DNA of 64,000 nucleotides from an uncultured Mycobacteriaceae bacterium (GTDB lineage Bacteria; Actinomycetota; Actinomycetes; Mycobacteriales; Mycobacteriaceae): NCBI GenBank assembly GCA_902826815.1, contig CADEGF010000027.1, positions 1 to 64,000 of the forward strand, read 5' to 3'. Shown piece by piece: positions 15,677 to 26,200 of this stretch (position 1 is its first letter; each line of letters starts with the position of its first letter). The notes under the pieces were generated by a model. It saw only the letters and a program-made list of their open reading frames with translations, ran no database searches and was not told where the DNA came from. The position numbers and the translations under genes were made by a program.

Positions 15677-18046
15677 CTAGCGGCCCGCCGCTACGATACG
15701 TGTCCAGGCCAGGAACTCGTCCGCGGTGAATACAGGCTTGCCGTACTCCGACGCTTTGCGCGCCTTTCCCGACTGACTGCCCGCCTCGGCTGTGACCAAC
15801 ACCTCGCAGCGGGTCTTCGAGACCGTCTTCACCGGTTTCAGCCCAGCCGACTCGGCCAGGTTCTCCATCTCCCAGCGTTCGACAATGCGGCCCGCACCGT
15901 CCTGCGCGGTCCCCGTGAAGCAGATTCGCGCTCCGGGGACGAGGACGTCGGCGATGTCGTCTCGCTCCAAACACACTGATTCCGGAACGATTTCGACGCC
16001 CAACAATTTCGAGGCCTCGTTCAATCGTTCGACTGCCTCTGCGGTTAGTTGCGCCCGGGTGGCCGCCGCTCGCAGCTGATCGGCGACCGACTGTTTCGCT
16101 GCCGCGTCCCACGGTGTATCAGAGGCGTCATCAAATGATGACGCTTCCGCGTTGCCCAATATCACTGCGCCGACATCGCGGCTCGCCCGCAACAGCGCGG
16201 ACAACCCTGGCAGATGATCGGACTTCGGAGTCGGAACCGAATGGTCGCGGCTCACCAGAAGACCGGAAATCGATTCCGCCGGTTCGGGTTCGTCGAACGC
16301 CGACGAGCCTTCCTCCGTGTCGGCCTGGTTGTGTGCTCGCAACGTTGACTGCGCACGTTCCAATGCCGTCGAACCCGACACGCGAACACCGCGCAGCTCG
16401 ACGCCGAGCGGCATCGCCGTGACATAGCCCAGCCGCTTGAGCTCGAAGTCGATCAATCCCAGCGTCTCGTCCACCCCGGCACCCACCGGTGTACAGCCGG
16501 CGAGCATCGGTGCGATCACCGCCCATGCCTCCCGCAGGTTCGGCGCCAGCAGCACATCGGACACGGTGATGCCGAAGGCTTTCCGCGCATCCGCCAGATC
16601 GCGCTGCGGGTTGACCAACGTCGAGATCGCCGTGCCGTCGTCGAACGCGACCGCCAGTTCCACCGGGCGCGGTCGCGACATTCGCCCCTCGTCGCCCACC
16701 GTCAACATCTCGATCGCGCAGTACCGCCGCGCGCCGCTGTTGTCGACCGACGTCCGCAGAAACCGCGCGATGCGACGGTCGGTCTTCAGATCCTTCGGCA
16801 GCACAGGCCGTTTCAACACCAGCCCTGCCAACGACGTGCACCGGCTCAACGCCACATACAGCTGGCCCGTCGAAAACATTCCGCCGGTCAGATCCACCAC
16901 CAGCCGCTCGAGCGTCTGGCCTTGGGCCTTGTGGATCGTGATTGCCCATGCGAGCTTGAACGGCAGCTGCGTATAGGCGCCGATCACCTCGCGAGTCAGC
17001 GAGCCTGCGCTGACCACTGGCCGCGTCGCCTCCCACGTGAACGGCGTGACGTCGGCGCACGAGCCGTCCGCGAACTCCACTTCGACGACCACGCCGTAGC
17101 GGTCGTAGCCGACGCCGATGACCCGGCCGAGGGTGCCGTTGACCCACCGGTTGCCCTGGTCGTTGTTGAGCATCATGATCTGCGCGCCCACCTTGAACCG
17201 CAGCGTCTCGTCGACCGGCGGGTCGAACAATGACAGGTCGCCCGACGCGCGCGCCTGGTGCACCAGCTCGTCGCCGGGCAGCCGGTCAAGGCGCTGACGG
17301 TTGCGAGCCGTCACCAGGCGATTGGTCGGCGCCAGCGTCAGCCAGAACTCGTCGTCGGGCGGTACGAACTCATTGTCCGCCCGCGCGTTGAGCTGCTCCT
17401 GCGCGTGGCCGAGTAACACCCCTTCGCGAATCTCGTTGAGAATGGCGGTCATTCGGTCATCGCCGAGCTGTCTGAACACCGTCGTGAGCGCGACGGTGGG
17501 GAAGTCCTCACGGCTGAAGCTGCGGGCGGAGAAGAAGTACGGCGTCTCGTACGTCGTCGAGAAGAAGCCGGCTTCGCCCTCGGTGACCACCGGAGGAAGC
17601 TGGTAGAGATCGCCGACCAAGACGATCTGCACGCCGCCGAACGGCGTTCCCGGCTGCGGCCCAAACCGCGACAGCGCCAGCGCCACCATGTCGAAGACGT
17701 CAGCGCGCACCATCGATGCCTCGTCGATGATCAGCGTCTCCAGTGACGCCAGAGTCTTGGCGAAGCGGCCAGGTCGGTACTCACCGCTGCGGACGTCGTC
17801 GAGGGTCGTCGTCGGACGGAAGCCGAAGAGCCGGTGAATGGTGTAGCCGTCGACGTTCAACGCGGCGATACCCGTTGGCGCGACGACGACCACGTTGCGA
17901 TCGGTCCCGGCCATGAAGTGGCGGATCAACGTCGATTTGCCGGTTCCTGCCTTACCGGTCAGGAAGACGGGCTTGCCGCCTGCCAGTAGTTCGAGCGCAT
18001 GGCGGAACTCATCGGTGAGAACGAGTCCGCCGGCAACTGTCGCCAT
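15677..18046 (-). CDS. PIF1-like helicase with exonuclease-like region and C-terminal BRCT domain
   Basis: 789 aa. Walker A GKAGTGKST is at 31-39, Walker B DEAS at 107-110, and motifs GDLYQLPPV and TIHKAQGQTLERLVVDL identify a superfamily 1B (PIF1/RecD-like) helicase. Residues about 440-560 (RPVELAVAFDDGTAISTLVNP) follow the pattern of DnaQ-like exonucleases but lack the catalytic acidic motif, so this domain looks inactive. Residues about 705-785 (GARICFTGTAQDGAG, CEVLVTAEAGSQSGKARKA) form a BRCT domain. It likely unwinds DNA at repair or replication intermediates. Upstream on the same strand lies recD, 188 bases away, which suggests a shared repair neighbourhood. Confidence 0.85.
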   Translation of the reverse strand: MATVAGGLVLTDEFRHALELLAGGKPVFLTGKAGTGKSTLIRHFMAGTDRNVVVVAPTGIAALNVDGYTIHRLFGFRPTTTLDDVRSGEYRPGRFAKTLASLETLIIDEASMVRADVFDMVALALSRFGPQPGTPFGGVQIVLVGDLYQLPPVVTEGEAGFFSTTYETPYFFSARSFSREDFPTVALTTVFRQLGDDRMTAILNEIREGVLLGHAQEQLNARADNEFVPPDDEFWLTLAPTNRLVTARNRQRLDRLPGDELVHQARASGDLSLFDPPVDETLRFKVGAQIMMLNNDQGNRWVNGTLGRVIGVGYDRYGVVVEVEFADGSCADVTPFTWEATRPVVSAGSLTREVIGAYTQLPFKLAWAITIHKAQGQTLERLVVDLTGGMFSTGQLYVALSRCTSLAGLVLKRPVLPKDLKTDRRIARFLRTSVDNSGARRYCAIEMLTVGDEGRMSRPRPVELAVAFDDGTAISTLVNPQRDLADARKAFGITVSDVLLAPNLREAWAVIAPMLAGCTPVGAGVDETLGLIDFELKRLGYVTAMPLGVELRGVRVSGSTALERAQSTLRAHNQADTEEGSSAFDEPEPAESISGLLVSRDHSVPTPKSDHLPGLSALLRASRDVGAVILGNAEASSFDDASDTPWDAAAKQSVADQLRAAATRAQLTAEAVERLNEASKLLGVEIVPESVCLERDDIADVLVPGARICFTGTAQDGAGRIVERWEMENLAESAGLKPVKTVSKTRCEVLVTAEAGSQSGKARKASEYGKPVFTADEFLAWTRIVAAGR

Positions 18047-18234
18047 GCGTCGCGAGGTTACTCTCGCGCGGCAGTCACTTCCGTCATACGAGGGAGACCA
18101 TGATGGTTCGTGAGACGCGATATCGCGGGCGGTATCACATTTCGGAGCACACTACTTTCGCCACGAAATAGCATTCATGGCTGTGGAATGTGCTGAATCA
18201 CGACCATGGCTGCTATCTGGCGGTGGAATGTCGG
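18047..18234. other. Intergenic region between recD and helicase genes
   Basis: 188 bases. It holds a possible 23-codon reading frame on the plus strand (ATG 18100, stop 18169-18171, ribosome site GGGAG). It also has two diverged repeats of CATGGCTG and GTGGAATGT (18176-18191; 18205-18212 with 18223-18231). No promoter consensus is convincing. Confidence 0.35.
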
Positions 18235-19923
18235 TCAGCCGCGCAGGCGTCGCGCCAAACCTGACGCCCGCACTGCCCGCCGCTCGACCGCAGCCCGCAC
18301 CGCCGACTCCGCGCCGATGACGCGCACCCTCGTCTTAGCCCGCGTCACCGCGGTGTAGAACAGCTCGCGCATCAGCAGCCGCGAATCCTCCTGCGGCAAC
18401 AGCACTGTCACCTCGTCGGCCTGGCTGCCCTGGCTCTTGTGGATTGTCATCGCATGCATCGTGTCCACGTCCGACAGTCTGCTCGTCGCGAACTCCAGCT
18501 GCCCCGACCCTGCGATCACCGCCCGCAGTACGCCGTCACGCACCACTGTCACGCCCGTGTCCCCGTTGTACAAGCCCAACCCGTAGTCGTTCGCCGTCAC
18601 CAGCACCGGCCGGCCCGCGTACCAATCCGACCAGATCGGATCACCCGTGTCCTCGGCCAGCCATCGCTCCACCTGACGGTTCCAGAACCGCACCCCGTAC
18701 GGCCCACGACGGTGCGCACACAGCAGCCGATGCTCGTCCAGGTTCCGCAGCGCCTCGTCGGCGTCGCCAAGGATCGCCGCCTCGCGCAGCCGAAGTGCCT
18801 GCGGCACCACCACCTTCCGCAGATGCTCCGACGGCTGGTCGGTGTCGATCCACTCGATGTTGTCGCCGCCTGCCCGCAGCACCTCGATGGCGGTGTCCGC
18901 CTCGCCCTCCCGAATCGCCGCCGCAAGCGCGCCGATCGACTCGCCGAACCGGTGCGGCGTCTTCAGCGCCGCCAGCTTGGACGTGTCGAGGCCGTCGACA
19001 AGGTCCGCCAGCACCGCGCCCGCCTCCACGCTCGCCAACTGATCCGGATCGCCCACCAGGATCAGCCGCGCATCCGGCCGCACCGCCTCCAGCAGCCGCG
19101 CCATCATCGTCAACGACACCATCGACGTCTCGTCGACGACGATCACGTCGTGTGGCAGCCTGTTGCCCCGGTTGTGCCGGAACCGCGCCGACGTGTCCGG
19201 CCTGCTTCCGAGCAGCCGGTGCAGGGTCGTGGCGTGCATACCCGACAGCGCTTCTCGATCGGCCGCGTCCAGCCTGTCGACCTCCAGTTGCACCGCTTCC
19301 TGCAACCGCGCGGCCGCCTTACCTGTCGGCGCCGCAAGCGCAATCCGCAACCGCGTGCCGCTGGCCAGCAGCGCCAGCAGCCGCGCCACCGTCGTCGTCT
19401 TACCCGTGCCCGGTCCGCCCGTCAGCACCGTCAAGCCCTGCGACAGCGCCACTTTCGCCGCCGCCCGCTGCTCCTCGAAGCCTGCCGGGAACAGCCGGTC
19501 GATGTCCGGCGACACCTTCTCCGGCTTGACCGCGATCATCGTGTGCACGTCGTCGCACACCTGCTGCTCCTCGAGCCAGTACCGGTCGAGATACAGCAGA
19601 TCGCCGTACCGCCGCAGCGCCGGCGGCGCGCTCGCCAGCGTGCTCGCCTGAATCGCGGTCAGCCATCCGTCGACGTCCGGCCACGGCAACCCGTCGACGC
19701 CGACCTGCTGCTCAACCGACCGCAGGTCCACACACACCGAGCCGTTGCGCAGCGCCCGCACGGCCATCGCCACCGCCAGCGCGACGGTCTCGTCGGCCTC
19801 CTTCGCCAATGCGGTAAGCCGTTGCGCGACATGCACATCCGACGACTCCAGCACGTCGGCCTCGCTGAACGCCTCCAGCAGTCCCGTCGCGCCGACCGCG
19901 TGGCGCCACTCCATCGTCGTCAT
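18235..19923 (-). CDS. recD: Exodeoxyribonuclease V (RecBCD) alpha subunit
   Basis: 562 aa RecD: 5'-3' superfamily 1B helicase motor. Walker A GGPGTGKTT is at about 169-177, DETSMVSL forms motif II, and MTIHKSQGSQADEVTVLLP near the C-terminus is the VI/IV-region signature. The start at 19923 overlaps the recB stop by 4 bases (ATGA). In E. coli RecBCD resects double-strand breaks. In mycobacteria the complex is reported to act in single-strand annealing rather than RecA-dependent recombination, which is done with AdnAB. Confidence 0.95.
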   Translation of the reverse strand: MTTMEWRHAVGATGLLEAFSEADVLESSDVHVAQRLTALAKEADETVALAVAMAVRALRNGSVCVDLRSVEQQVGVDGLPWPDVDGWLTAIQASTLASAPPALRRYGDLLYLDRYWLEEQQVCDDVHTMIAVKPEKVSPDIDRLFPAGFEEQRAAAKVALSQGLTVLTGGPGTGKTTTVARLLALLASGTRLRIALAAPTGKAAARLQEAVQLEVDRLDAADREALSGMHATTLHRLLGSRPDTSARFRHNRGNRLPHDVIVVDETSMVSLTMMARLLEAVRPDARLILVGDPDQLASVEAGAVLADLVDGLDTSKLAALKTPHRFGESIGALAAAIREGEADTAIEVLRAGGDNIEWIDTDQPSEHLRKVVVPQALRLREAAILGDADEALRNLDEHRLLCAHRRGPYGVRFWNRQVERWLAEDTGDPIWSDWYAGRPVLVTANDYGLGLYNGDTGVTVVRDGVLRAVIAGSGQLEFATSRLSDVDTMHAMTIHKSQGSQADEVTVLLPQEDSRLLMRELFYTAVTRAKTRVRVIGAESAVRAAVERRAVRASGLARRLRG

Positions 19924-22900
19924 GCGGCCACCCGCCCCTCGTCGAGCAGATCCGACATCGCCTCGATCAAGACCGCAGCCGGCTGCCAGCTGAACACGCC
20001 CGCCGGATGGCCGTCGACCATTGGGGTGTCCGGCCCGCACATGCCGCGCAGGAACAGGTACATCACACCGCCCAGATGCTTCGACGGCTGATAGCCGGGT
20101 AGTCGCCACCGCAGGAACCTGTGCAGCACAACGCTGTACAGCAGCGCCTGCAGCGGATAGTCCGAATGCAGCATCGCCTCGGCCAGCCGCGGCCGGGCAT
20201 AGTCGGCCGCGGTCAACGGCTCCGCCGGATCGCCGAGCCAGTTCGTCTTGTAGTCGACGACGACATACCGGTCACCGACCCGCAGCACCGCGTCCACCGA
20301 GCCCGACAGATACCCCTTCAACGGCTGACCGCCCAGCGCCGGTCCCGTCAGCCGGTCCGCGTACGACGCCATCGGGTCGTCCTTCGCCAGCTGCGCCCGC
20401 AGCAGCTCGCCGACCTGCGACAGCCGGATCTCCGGCGCCGCGGCGCGCAGATCGCCACCGGCCAAGGGGAATTCGAAGTCCATCTCCCGCATCCGGTCGG
20501 CCAGGCCGATCTGCCGCAACGTCAGACCGTCCGCCAGCGGGCCAAGAGGAGTGTCGTGCATCGGCACCAACGCCGTCGCCAACTCGTCCGGCGGCACATC
20601 GACCGGCCACCACACCGCGTGCTCGCGGACCTGCGCCTCCAGCTCGGCAGCCAGATCCGCCGCGAACGGGTCGGCCGTCTCCAACACCGCGTGCACCAGC
20701 GTGCCGAACTTGGCGCCCATCGGCAGGTCCGCCATCGGCGACGGCACATCCGAGCCGACCGCCGACGTCGTCACCGGAATCTCGGCGACCTCGTCGTCCA
20801 GCTCGATGACCTCCGGCTCACTGCTCACCGGCGTCGCCTCCGCGGCACGGATCAGACCCGAGTACGACGTCCGCCGCCACTCCGCATCGATCGTGCGGTG
20901 CCAGTGCCGCGCCTCCAGATCGTCCCGCGTCTCAGGAGGCGGTAGCGCTGGCATCGGCGGCACGGCGGATTCCTCGATCACGAGTCCGCCTGCCGCCTGC
21001 CACTCCTCGAACCGCGCCATCGCGTCCTTATCGGAGATCTTTTCCGGCGCAACGCGGTCCGGCACCGTGGCCTCGTCGGGCCGTCGTCCCCGCAACAGCC
21101 GCGACAACCCGCCGTTCGGCTCGTCCCACGACGGCGCCCACCACGCCACCACCTGCGACTGTGCGCGCGTCATCGCCACATACATCAGCCGGCTGTCATC
21201 GCTGGCGTCTTCTTTGCGGCCCAACACGGAGACGGCGTTGTAGTCGGGGCTGTCGATACCGCCCACATGCAGACACCGCTGATCGCCGTCGTGGAACAGC
21301 ACCAGCTCGGGGGTGCGGACGTAGCGGTTGAACGAAAACGGCAGATACACCACAGGGAACTGCAGGCCCTTGGCCACCCACACCGTCATGATCTGCACCG
21401 CGGCGGCGTCGTGATCCAGCCGACGCGCGCGTTCCGTTGCGCCGCCGCTCTCCTGGCGCTGCTCGCGTAGCCAGTCCCGCAGCGCGGGCAGGCTGAAGTG
21501 CTCGCGGTGCGCCGTCTCCTGCAGCAGCTGTGTCATGTGCGCAAGGTCGGTCATCTGCCGCTCGCCGCCCTGCCACTTCAGCACGCGCAGGCTCATCCCG
21601 CCCAGCTGCGCGGCCTCGAAGATGGCGGCCACACCACGCTCGCGGGCATGGCCCGCCCACTCCCGCAGCGTCTCCGCGACGTCGTCGGTCAGCTTGTCGC
21701 CGCCCTCGACGAGCTGCTCGGCCGTCTTACCGAAGAACATCGTCGCCGCGGCCGCCCGCACCATGCCGGGCCGGTGCGGCTGGTCGAACGCCTCGAGCAG
21801 GCACAGCCAGTCCTCGGCGGCGTCGGAGGTGAAAATGTCGGAGTCGCCGGTGTAGACCGCAGGGATGCCTGCGTCGCGCAGCGCGCCGTAGCACGCGCGG
21901 GCATCCTTGTGGCTCTCCACGATCACCGCGACATCGCGCGCCTCGAGCGGCCTGCCGTCGAACATGGCACCGCTCGCCAGCAGCCCACCGATATCGGCGG
22001 CCAGATCTTGCGGGATGTGCGTGCGCAGGTCGTCGATGCCGATCGTCCGAGTTCCGCTGCGGCCGAACTTCTCCCGCTTCACCACCCGAAGCCGGAACGG
22101 TTCGTCGCACGGGGCGCCGTGCAGGCGTGAACCGTGGTACTGCGCCTCGACTTCGTGGACGATGATTCGCTCGTCGCCGAGTCGGGCGCCGCCGAGCAGC
22201 GTCTGCAGCCGGTCCACCAGCGCGGCGTCGCTGCGCCAGTTCTTGCCCAGCGTCATTCGCGTGCCCGCAGTTTCGGCGGCGCTGAGGTACGTCACGATGT
22301 CGCCGCCGCGGAACGCGTAGATCGCCTGCTTCGGGTCGCCGATCAGGACCAGGGTCGAGCGATCGCTGAAGGCGCGGCGAATGACCTGCCACTGCACGGG
22401 ATCGGTGTCCTGGAACTCGTCGACCATGACGATCGGCCACCGCTGATGCATCCGCAGCTGGGCAGGCGAATCGTCGGCCTGGAGCGCGTCAGCCAGCCGG
22501 GTCAGCAGATCGTCGTAGCTGATGACGCCCCGACGCCGCTTGCGGATCTCCAGTTCGGCCAGAACATCTTTCGCGAACGCGACGCACACCGCTGCCCGCG
22601 AATCCGGTGGCGGCTCCTTCGGTCGCAGCTCCGTCGCCGGATGCTTGACCACCTCGCGCGCCAGCCGCAGCGCATCGACGTGGCTCAACAGCGGGTCGTC
22701 GCGCTCCTGGCCGAAGTGCCGAAGGTAGAGGTCGTCGACGATCTCGCCGACCAACTCGTCGAGGCTCTCCACCAGCGTCACACCGGAGTCGCTGTCGCCC
22801 GCCACGCCGAGCGATTTGAGCACCATCTGGCAGAACTGGTGGGTGGTCGCGATGGTCGCGGCGTCGAAGGCGGCCAGTGCGTCGCGCAGTCGCTGGCGGC

Positions 22901-23207
22901 GAAGTCCGCGTTCGTCGTCGTCGCAGTCGAGAAGGTGCGCAATCACCTGGTTGTCGCCGACCGCGGACGGGTCGTCGAAAGCCACTACCGCGTCGACGAT
23001 TTGGCGGCGCACCCGATCGCGCAGCTCCTGCGTCGCCGCCCGGCCGAACGTGATCAGCAGCATCTGGTCCAGCGTCGCCTCGCCCTCGCCGATGTACCGG
23101 GTGACCAGACCCGCCAACGCAAACGTCTTACCCGTGCCGGCGCTTGCCTCCAGCACAGTGGTCGACTTTGGGGCGGGCAGCAGGCCCAGCAGATCGAAGT
23201 TGTCCAT
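19920..23207 (-). CDS. recB: Exodeoxyribonuclease V (RecBCD) beta subunit
   Basis: 1095 aa UvrD-like 3'-5' helicase plus nuclease. Walker A EASAGTGKTFAL is at 20-31, DEFQDTDPVQW is motif II, and VAKGLQFPVVYLPF is motif V. Near residue 985 the nuclease motif VVDYKTNW carries the catalytic Asp and Lys. All three functional parts are present. The start at 23207 overlaps the recC stop by one base (TGATG), and the upstream open frame is not used. The order is recC-recB-recD on one transcript. Confidence 0.95.
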   Translation of the reverse strand: MDNFDLLGLLPAPKSTTVLEASAGTGKTFALAGLVTRYIGEGEATLDQMLLITFGRAATQELRDRVRRQIVDAVVAFDDPSAVGDNQVIAHLLDCDDDERGLRRQRLRDALAAFDAATIATTHQFCQMVLKSLGVAGDSDSGVTLVESLDELVGEIVDDLYLRHFGQERDDPLLSHVDALRLAREVVKHPATELRPKEPPPDSRAAVCVAFAKDVLAELEIRKRRRGVISYDDLLTRLADALQADDSPAQLRMHQRWPIVMVDEFQDTDPVQWQVIRRAFSDRSTLVLIGDPKQAIYAFRGGDIVTYLSAAETAGTRMTLGKNWRSDAALVDRLQTLLGGARLGDERIIVHEVEAQYHGSRLHGAPCDEPFRLRVVKREKFGRSGTRTIGIDDLRTHIPQDLAADIGGLLASGAMFDGRPLEARDVAVIVESHKDARACYGALRDAGIPAVYTGDSDIFTSDAAEDWLCLLEAFDQPHRPGMVRAAAATMFFGKTAEQLVEGGDKLTDDVAETLREWAGHARERGVAAIFEAAQLGGMSLRVLKWQGGERQMTDLAHMTQLLQETAHREHFSLPALRDWLREQRQESGGATERARRLDHDAAAVQIMTVWVAKGLQFPVVYLPFSFNRYVRTPELVLFHDGDQRCLHVGGIDSPDYNAVSVLGRKEDASDDSRLMYVAMTRAQSQVVAWWAPSWDEPNGGLSRLLRGRRPDEATVPDRVAPEKISDKDAMARFEEWQAAGGLVIEESAVPPMPALPPPETRDDLEARHWHRTIDAEWRRTSYSGLIRAAEATPVSSEPEVIELDDEVAEIPVTTSAVGSDVPSPMADLPMGAKFGTLVHAVLETADPFAADLAAELEAQVREHAVWWPVDVPPDELATALVPMHDTPLGPLADGLTLRQIGLADRMREMDFEFPLAGGDLRAAAPEIRLSQVGELLRAQLAKDDPMASYADRLTGPALGGQPLKGYLSGSVDAVLRVGDRYVVVDYKTNWLGDPAEPLTAADYARPRLAEAMLHSDYPLQALLYSVVLHRFLRWRLPGYQPSKHLGGVMYLFLRGMCGPDTPMVDGHPAGVFSWQPAAVLIEAMSDLLDEGRVAA

Positions 23208-26200
23208 CAGGCGTCCATCGCTCGCAGCATCGGCAGCCACAGGCGGCACGCGTACTCGTCGAGGCCCGCGCCGATGAGGACGTCCAGCGACGCCCGCTCG
23301 CCCCATGTCCGAACGTGCGCAGGCTCGGCATCCTCACCGGGATAGCGGTCGGACTTCCACCGGTACCCCGCGATACGCACCGGATCACCGTGCGTGTGGG
23401 TCGTATCCGCCCACGCGTACGACGTCTTCACCGGCAGCGGCAACGGCTCGCGTCGGCCCTCGTCGTATATCGCGACAAGATCGGCCAGCAGCTCGACCGG
23501 CGACTCTGCCGGGCTCCGCAAGGTCTCGACTCGCGGAGCCGTGCCCTTCCTGGCGCGGCCGATGCAGACCGCCGACCAGTCGCGGCTCGGATCGTGAGCG
23601 AGCAACGCCAACAACGGAAGCCACGACTGCAGGAAATGACGGCCGTCGATCTTCGAGTACGTCACCGAGACCAGCCGCTCGCCGAACACCGGCGACACCG
23701 TGCCGGTCAGCCGTCGACCGCCGAGGTCGATGTCCACGTCGACGGCCTCGGCCTTCGAACCCCGGTAGGTGCGGGCTGCCTCGGCCAGCAGGACCGACTG
23801 CTCGCAGATCACCGTCGCCTTGCGCCAGCCCAGCCGTCCCGGCGGCAGGGTGCCGCGACGCCACTCGGCATCCCGCGCCTGCGCGGGCTCCATGCCGTGC
23901 AGCATGTCGTCGAGCATCCGGTCGCCGACCGTCCACTCCTCGAGCGCGTTGATGTCCACGGGCATGGCGTCCTCGACACCGTCGACCTCCCACGGCAGCG
24001 TGAAGTCCAGCGCCCGGTAGAAGCCCTTCACCGGGTCGCGGAAGAACGCGGCGAGGTCGGCGAGCACGACATCGTCGGGCGGCGGAACGGGCAGCGGCCC
24101 GGAGATGAACGGCGGCTTCTCGGCTCGCTCACGAGACCGCGCCTTCGCGGCCTTCAACACATTGTTGTCGAACGTGAACGGCTGGCCGGGGATCAGCGTG
24201 CCTGGCTCGACGTTGCGAGTGTCGAAGGGCTGCAACGGATGTTGGACGACGACCGTGTCGCGAACCTTCTGCTCGGTGGTCAGGTCGAGGGTGTCGAGGA
24301 GTTCGGCCAACGGCACCGCGGGTGGCCGCTCCTGGCCGGAGTACTCGTTGGCGCCGGTGTAGGTGATGACGAGTGTCTCGGTCGCGGCGCCGATCGCGTC
24401 GAGCAGCAATTGCCGGTCCTCGGAACGGATATCGCGTTCGCCGGTCATCGGGTCGCGCGCGAGCACGTCGTCGCCGTCGACGATGCCGAGCCGCGGGAAG
24501 ATCCCGTCGTCGAGACCAACCAGACACACGACTCGGTGCGGCACCGAGCGCATCGGCACCATCGTGCACACCGTCAGCGTGCCGGTGCGAAAGTTGGCCC
24601 GCGTCGGCCGCCCGGAGAGGTGGCGGTCCAGCAGGGCGCGGATATCGGGCAGCCGCATCTTGGTGCCCTCGCGCGAGGCTGCATTGGTCAGCACGTCGGC
24701 GAACTCGCGCTGCAGCTGGCTGGTCTGCCAGGCGTCGTCGTCGTCGACACGCGCGAGCAGGTCGATGCCGGTCTCCAGCGCGGACAGCCACTCCCGCAAC
24801 GGCTTTGCGCCGGTGAGCGAGTCGACGACGCGTTGCAGCCGGTCGACGTACTCGGCCAGTTGCCCCGCGAGTTCGACGCGGTTGGAGCTGACATCGTCGA
24901 GCGGAAGCGTGGTCTCGATCCAGGCGCGCGAGTCGTCGGACATCGCCACCCCGGCGAGCACACGGTCGATCCCGAAACGCCATGTGTTCTGGACGAAGTC
25001 GACGCCGTACGGTGTGCGGTGCTCGCGGTCGAAGCCCCAGCGGATGTTGGCCTGCCGCACCCAGCGGGTGATGTCCTCGAGGTTGTCGTCGGTGAAGCCG
25101 AAGCGGGCCCGCACCGGCGCTGCCTGCGCGAGGTTGAGCACCTCGCTCGACGTGACGCGGCCACTCGCGAGGGTGAGCAGTTGCGACGCCACCCCGAGCA
25201 GCGGGTTGGTCTGCACCAACGACCGGTCCGCGAGTCGCACCCGCAGCCTGTGCGCGGGGTGCACGCCCTTGATCATGTCGCCGAGGCCGAAGCCGGCGAC
25301 GATCAGCGGCGCATAGGTCTCGATGTCCGGGCACATGACGAGGATGTCGCGAGGTTCAAGCGTCACGTCGTCGCTGAGCAGACCGAGCAAAACCTCTCGC
25401 AGAACATCGATTTGGCGGGCGGGCCCGTGGCAGCTGTGTACCTGCACGGATCGGTCGTCGACGCTGAGCGTCCGGCCGTCGCGTCGCACCTCGTTGGCGG
25501 TGATGTCGGACTGCAGCCAGCCCAGCAGCGTGTTCGGCCGCTCGCGCCCGCCAAGGTAGTCGTCGGTGCGTGCGGTCTCCGGCAGGCCGCGCTGCAGTTC
25601 GCGGAGGTCGCGGCCGAGGGTGGCCAGCAGTGGATGCCCCACTTCGCGGTGGCTGGTGTCGTCGCGGCGGGAGATCTGGCCGCGGACGCCGGCAAGCGAC
25701 TGCCACAGGTTGTCGCTGGGATGCGGCAGCCACAGGTGGAGATCGTGGTGGGTGGAGAGGGCTTCGAGCAGGTCGATCTCGGTGCTGGGCAGCCGGGTGT
25801 GCCCGAACAGCGATAGCCGTTCGGGCAGTTCAGTCGGCGACTCGTGCAGCCTCGCAACGGTTTTCGCGTGCCGAATGTGCGGTGGGTCGGCGTCGACGCG
25901 ATTGAGTACCGCCCGCCACAGGTGCGGCTGCCAGTCGAGATCGGCGGTGACGCCACCGTCGTCGCCGGTTTCCCAGTCGATGAGCAGTTGCGGCCGCTGC
26001 CGTGCGTAGGACGCGAAGAGCCCGGCCAGCCGTCGCGCGACGGCGTAGCGACGGCCCATCCGCAGCTCGCGTTCCTCGCCTGCCTCGAAGTGGCCGAGGT
26101 GGGTGGCAAGGGTTTTGCACCAGGCGTCGTCGCAGCTGGTGTCGATGACGTCGAGCAGCGGCCAGACCAGCGCGTCGGGATTCCATGGATCGTTGTCATA

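Noticed and set aside
18439-20091. A 550-codon plus-strand frame across recD
   Set aside because: Same antisense effect; the minus-strand frame has all helicase motifs.
22134-23345. 403-codon plus frame over recB
   Set aside because: Shadow of recB, lacking any motif.
23144-25816. An 890-codon plus-strand frame across recC
   Set aside because: It is caused by high third-position GC of the real minus-strand gene; composition is Arg/His/Val-rich without motifs.
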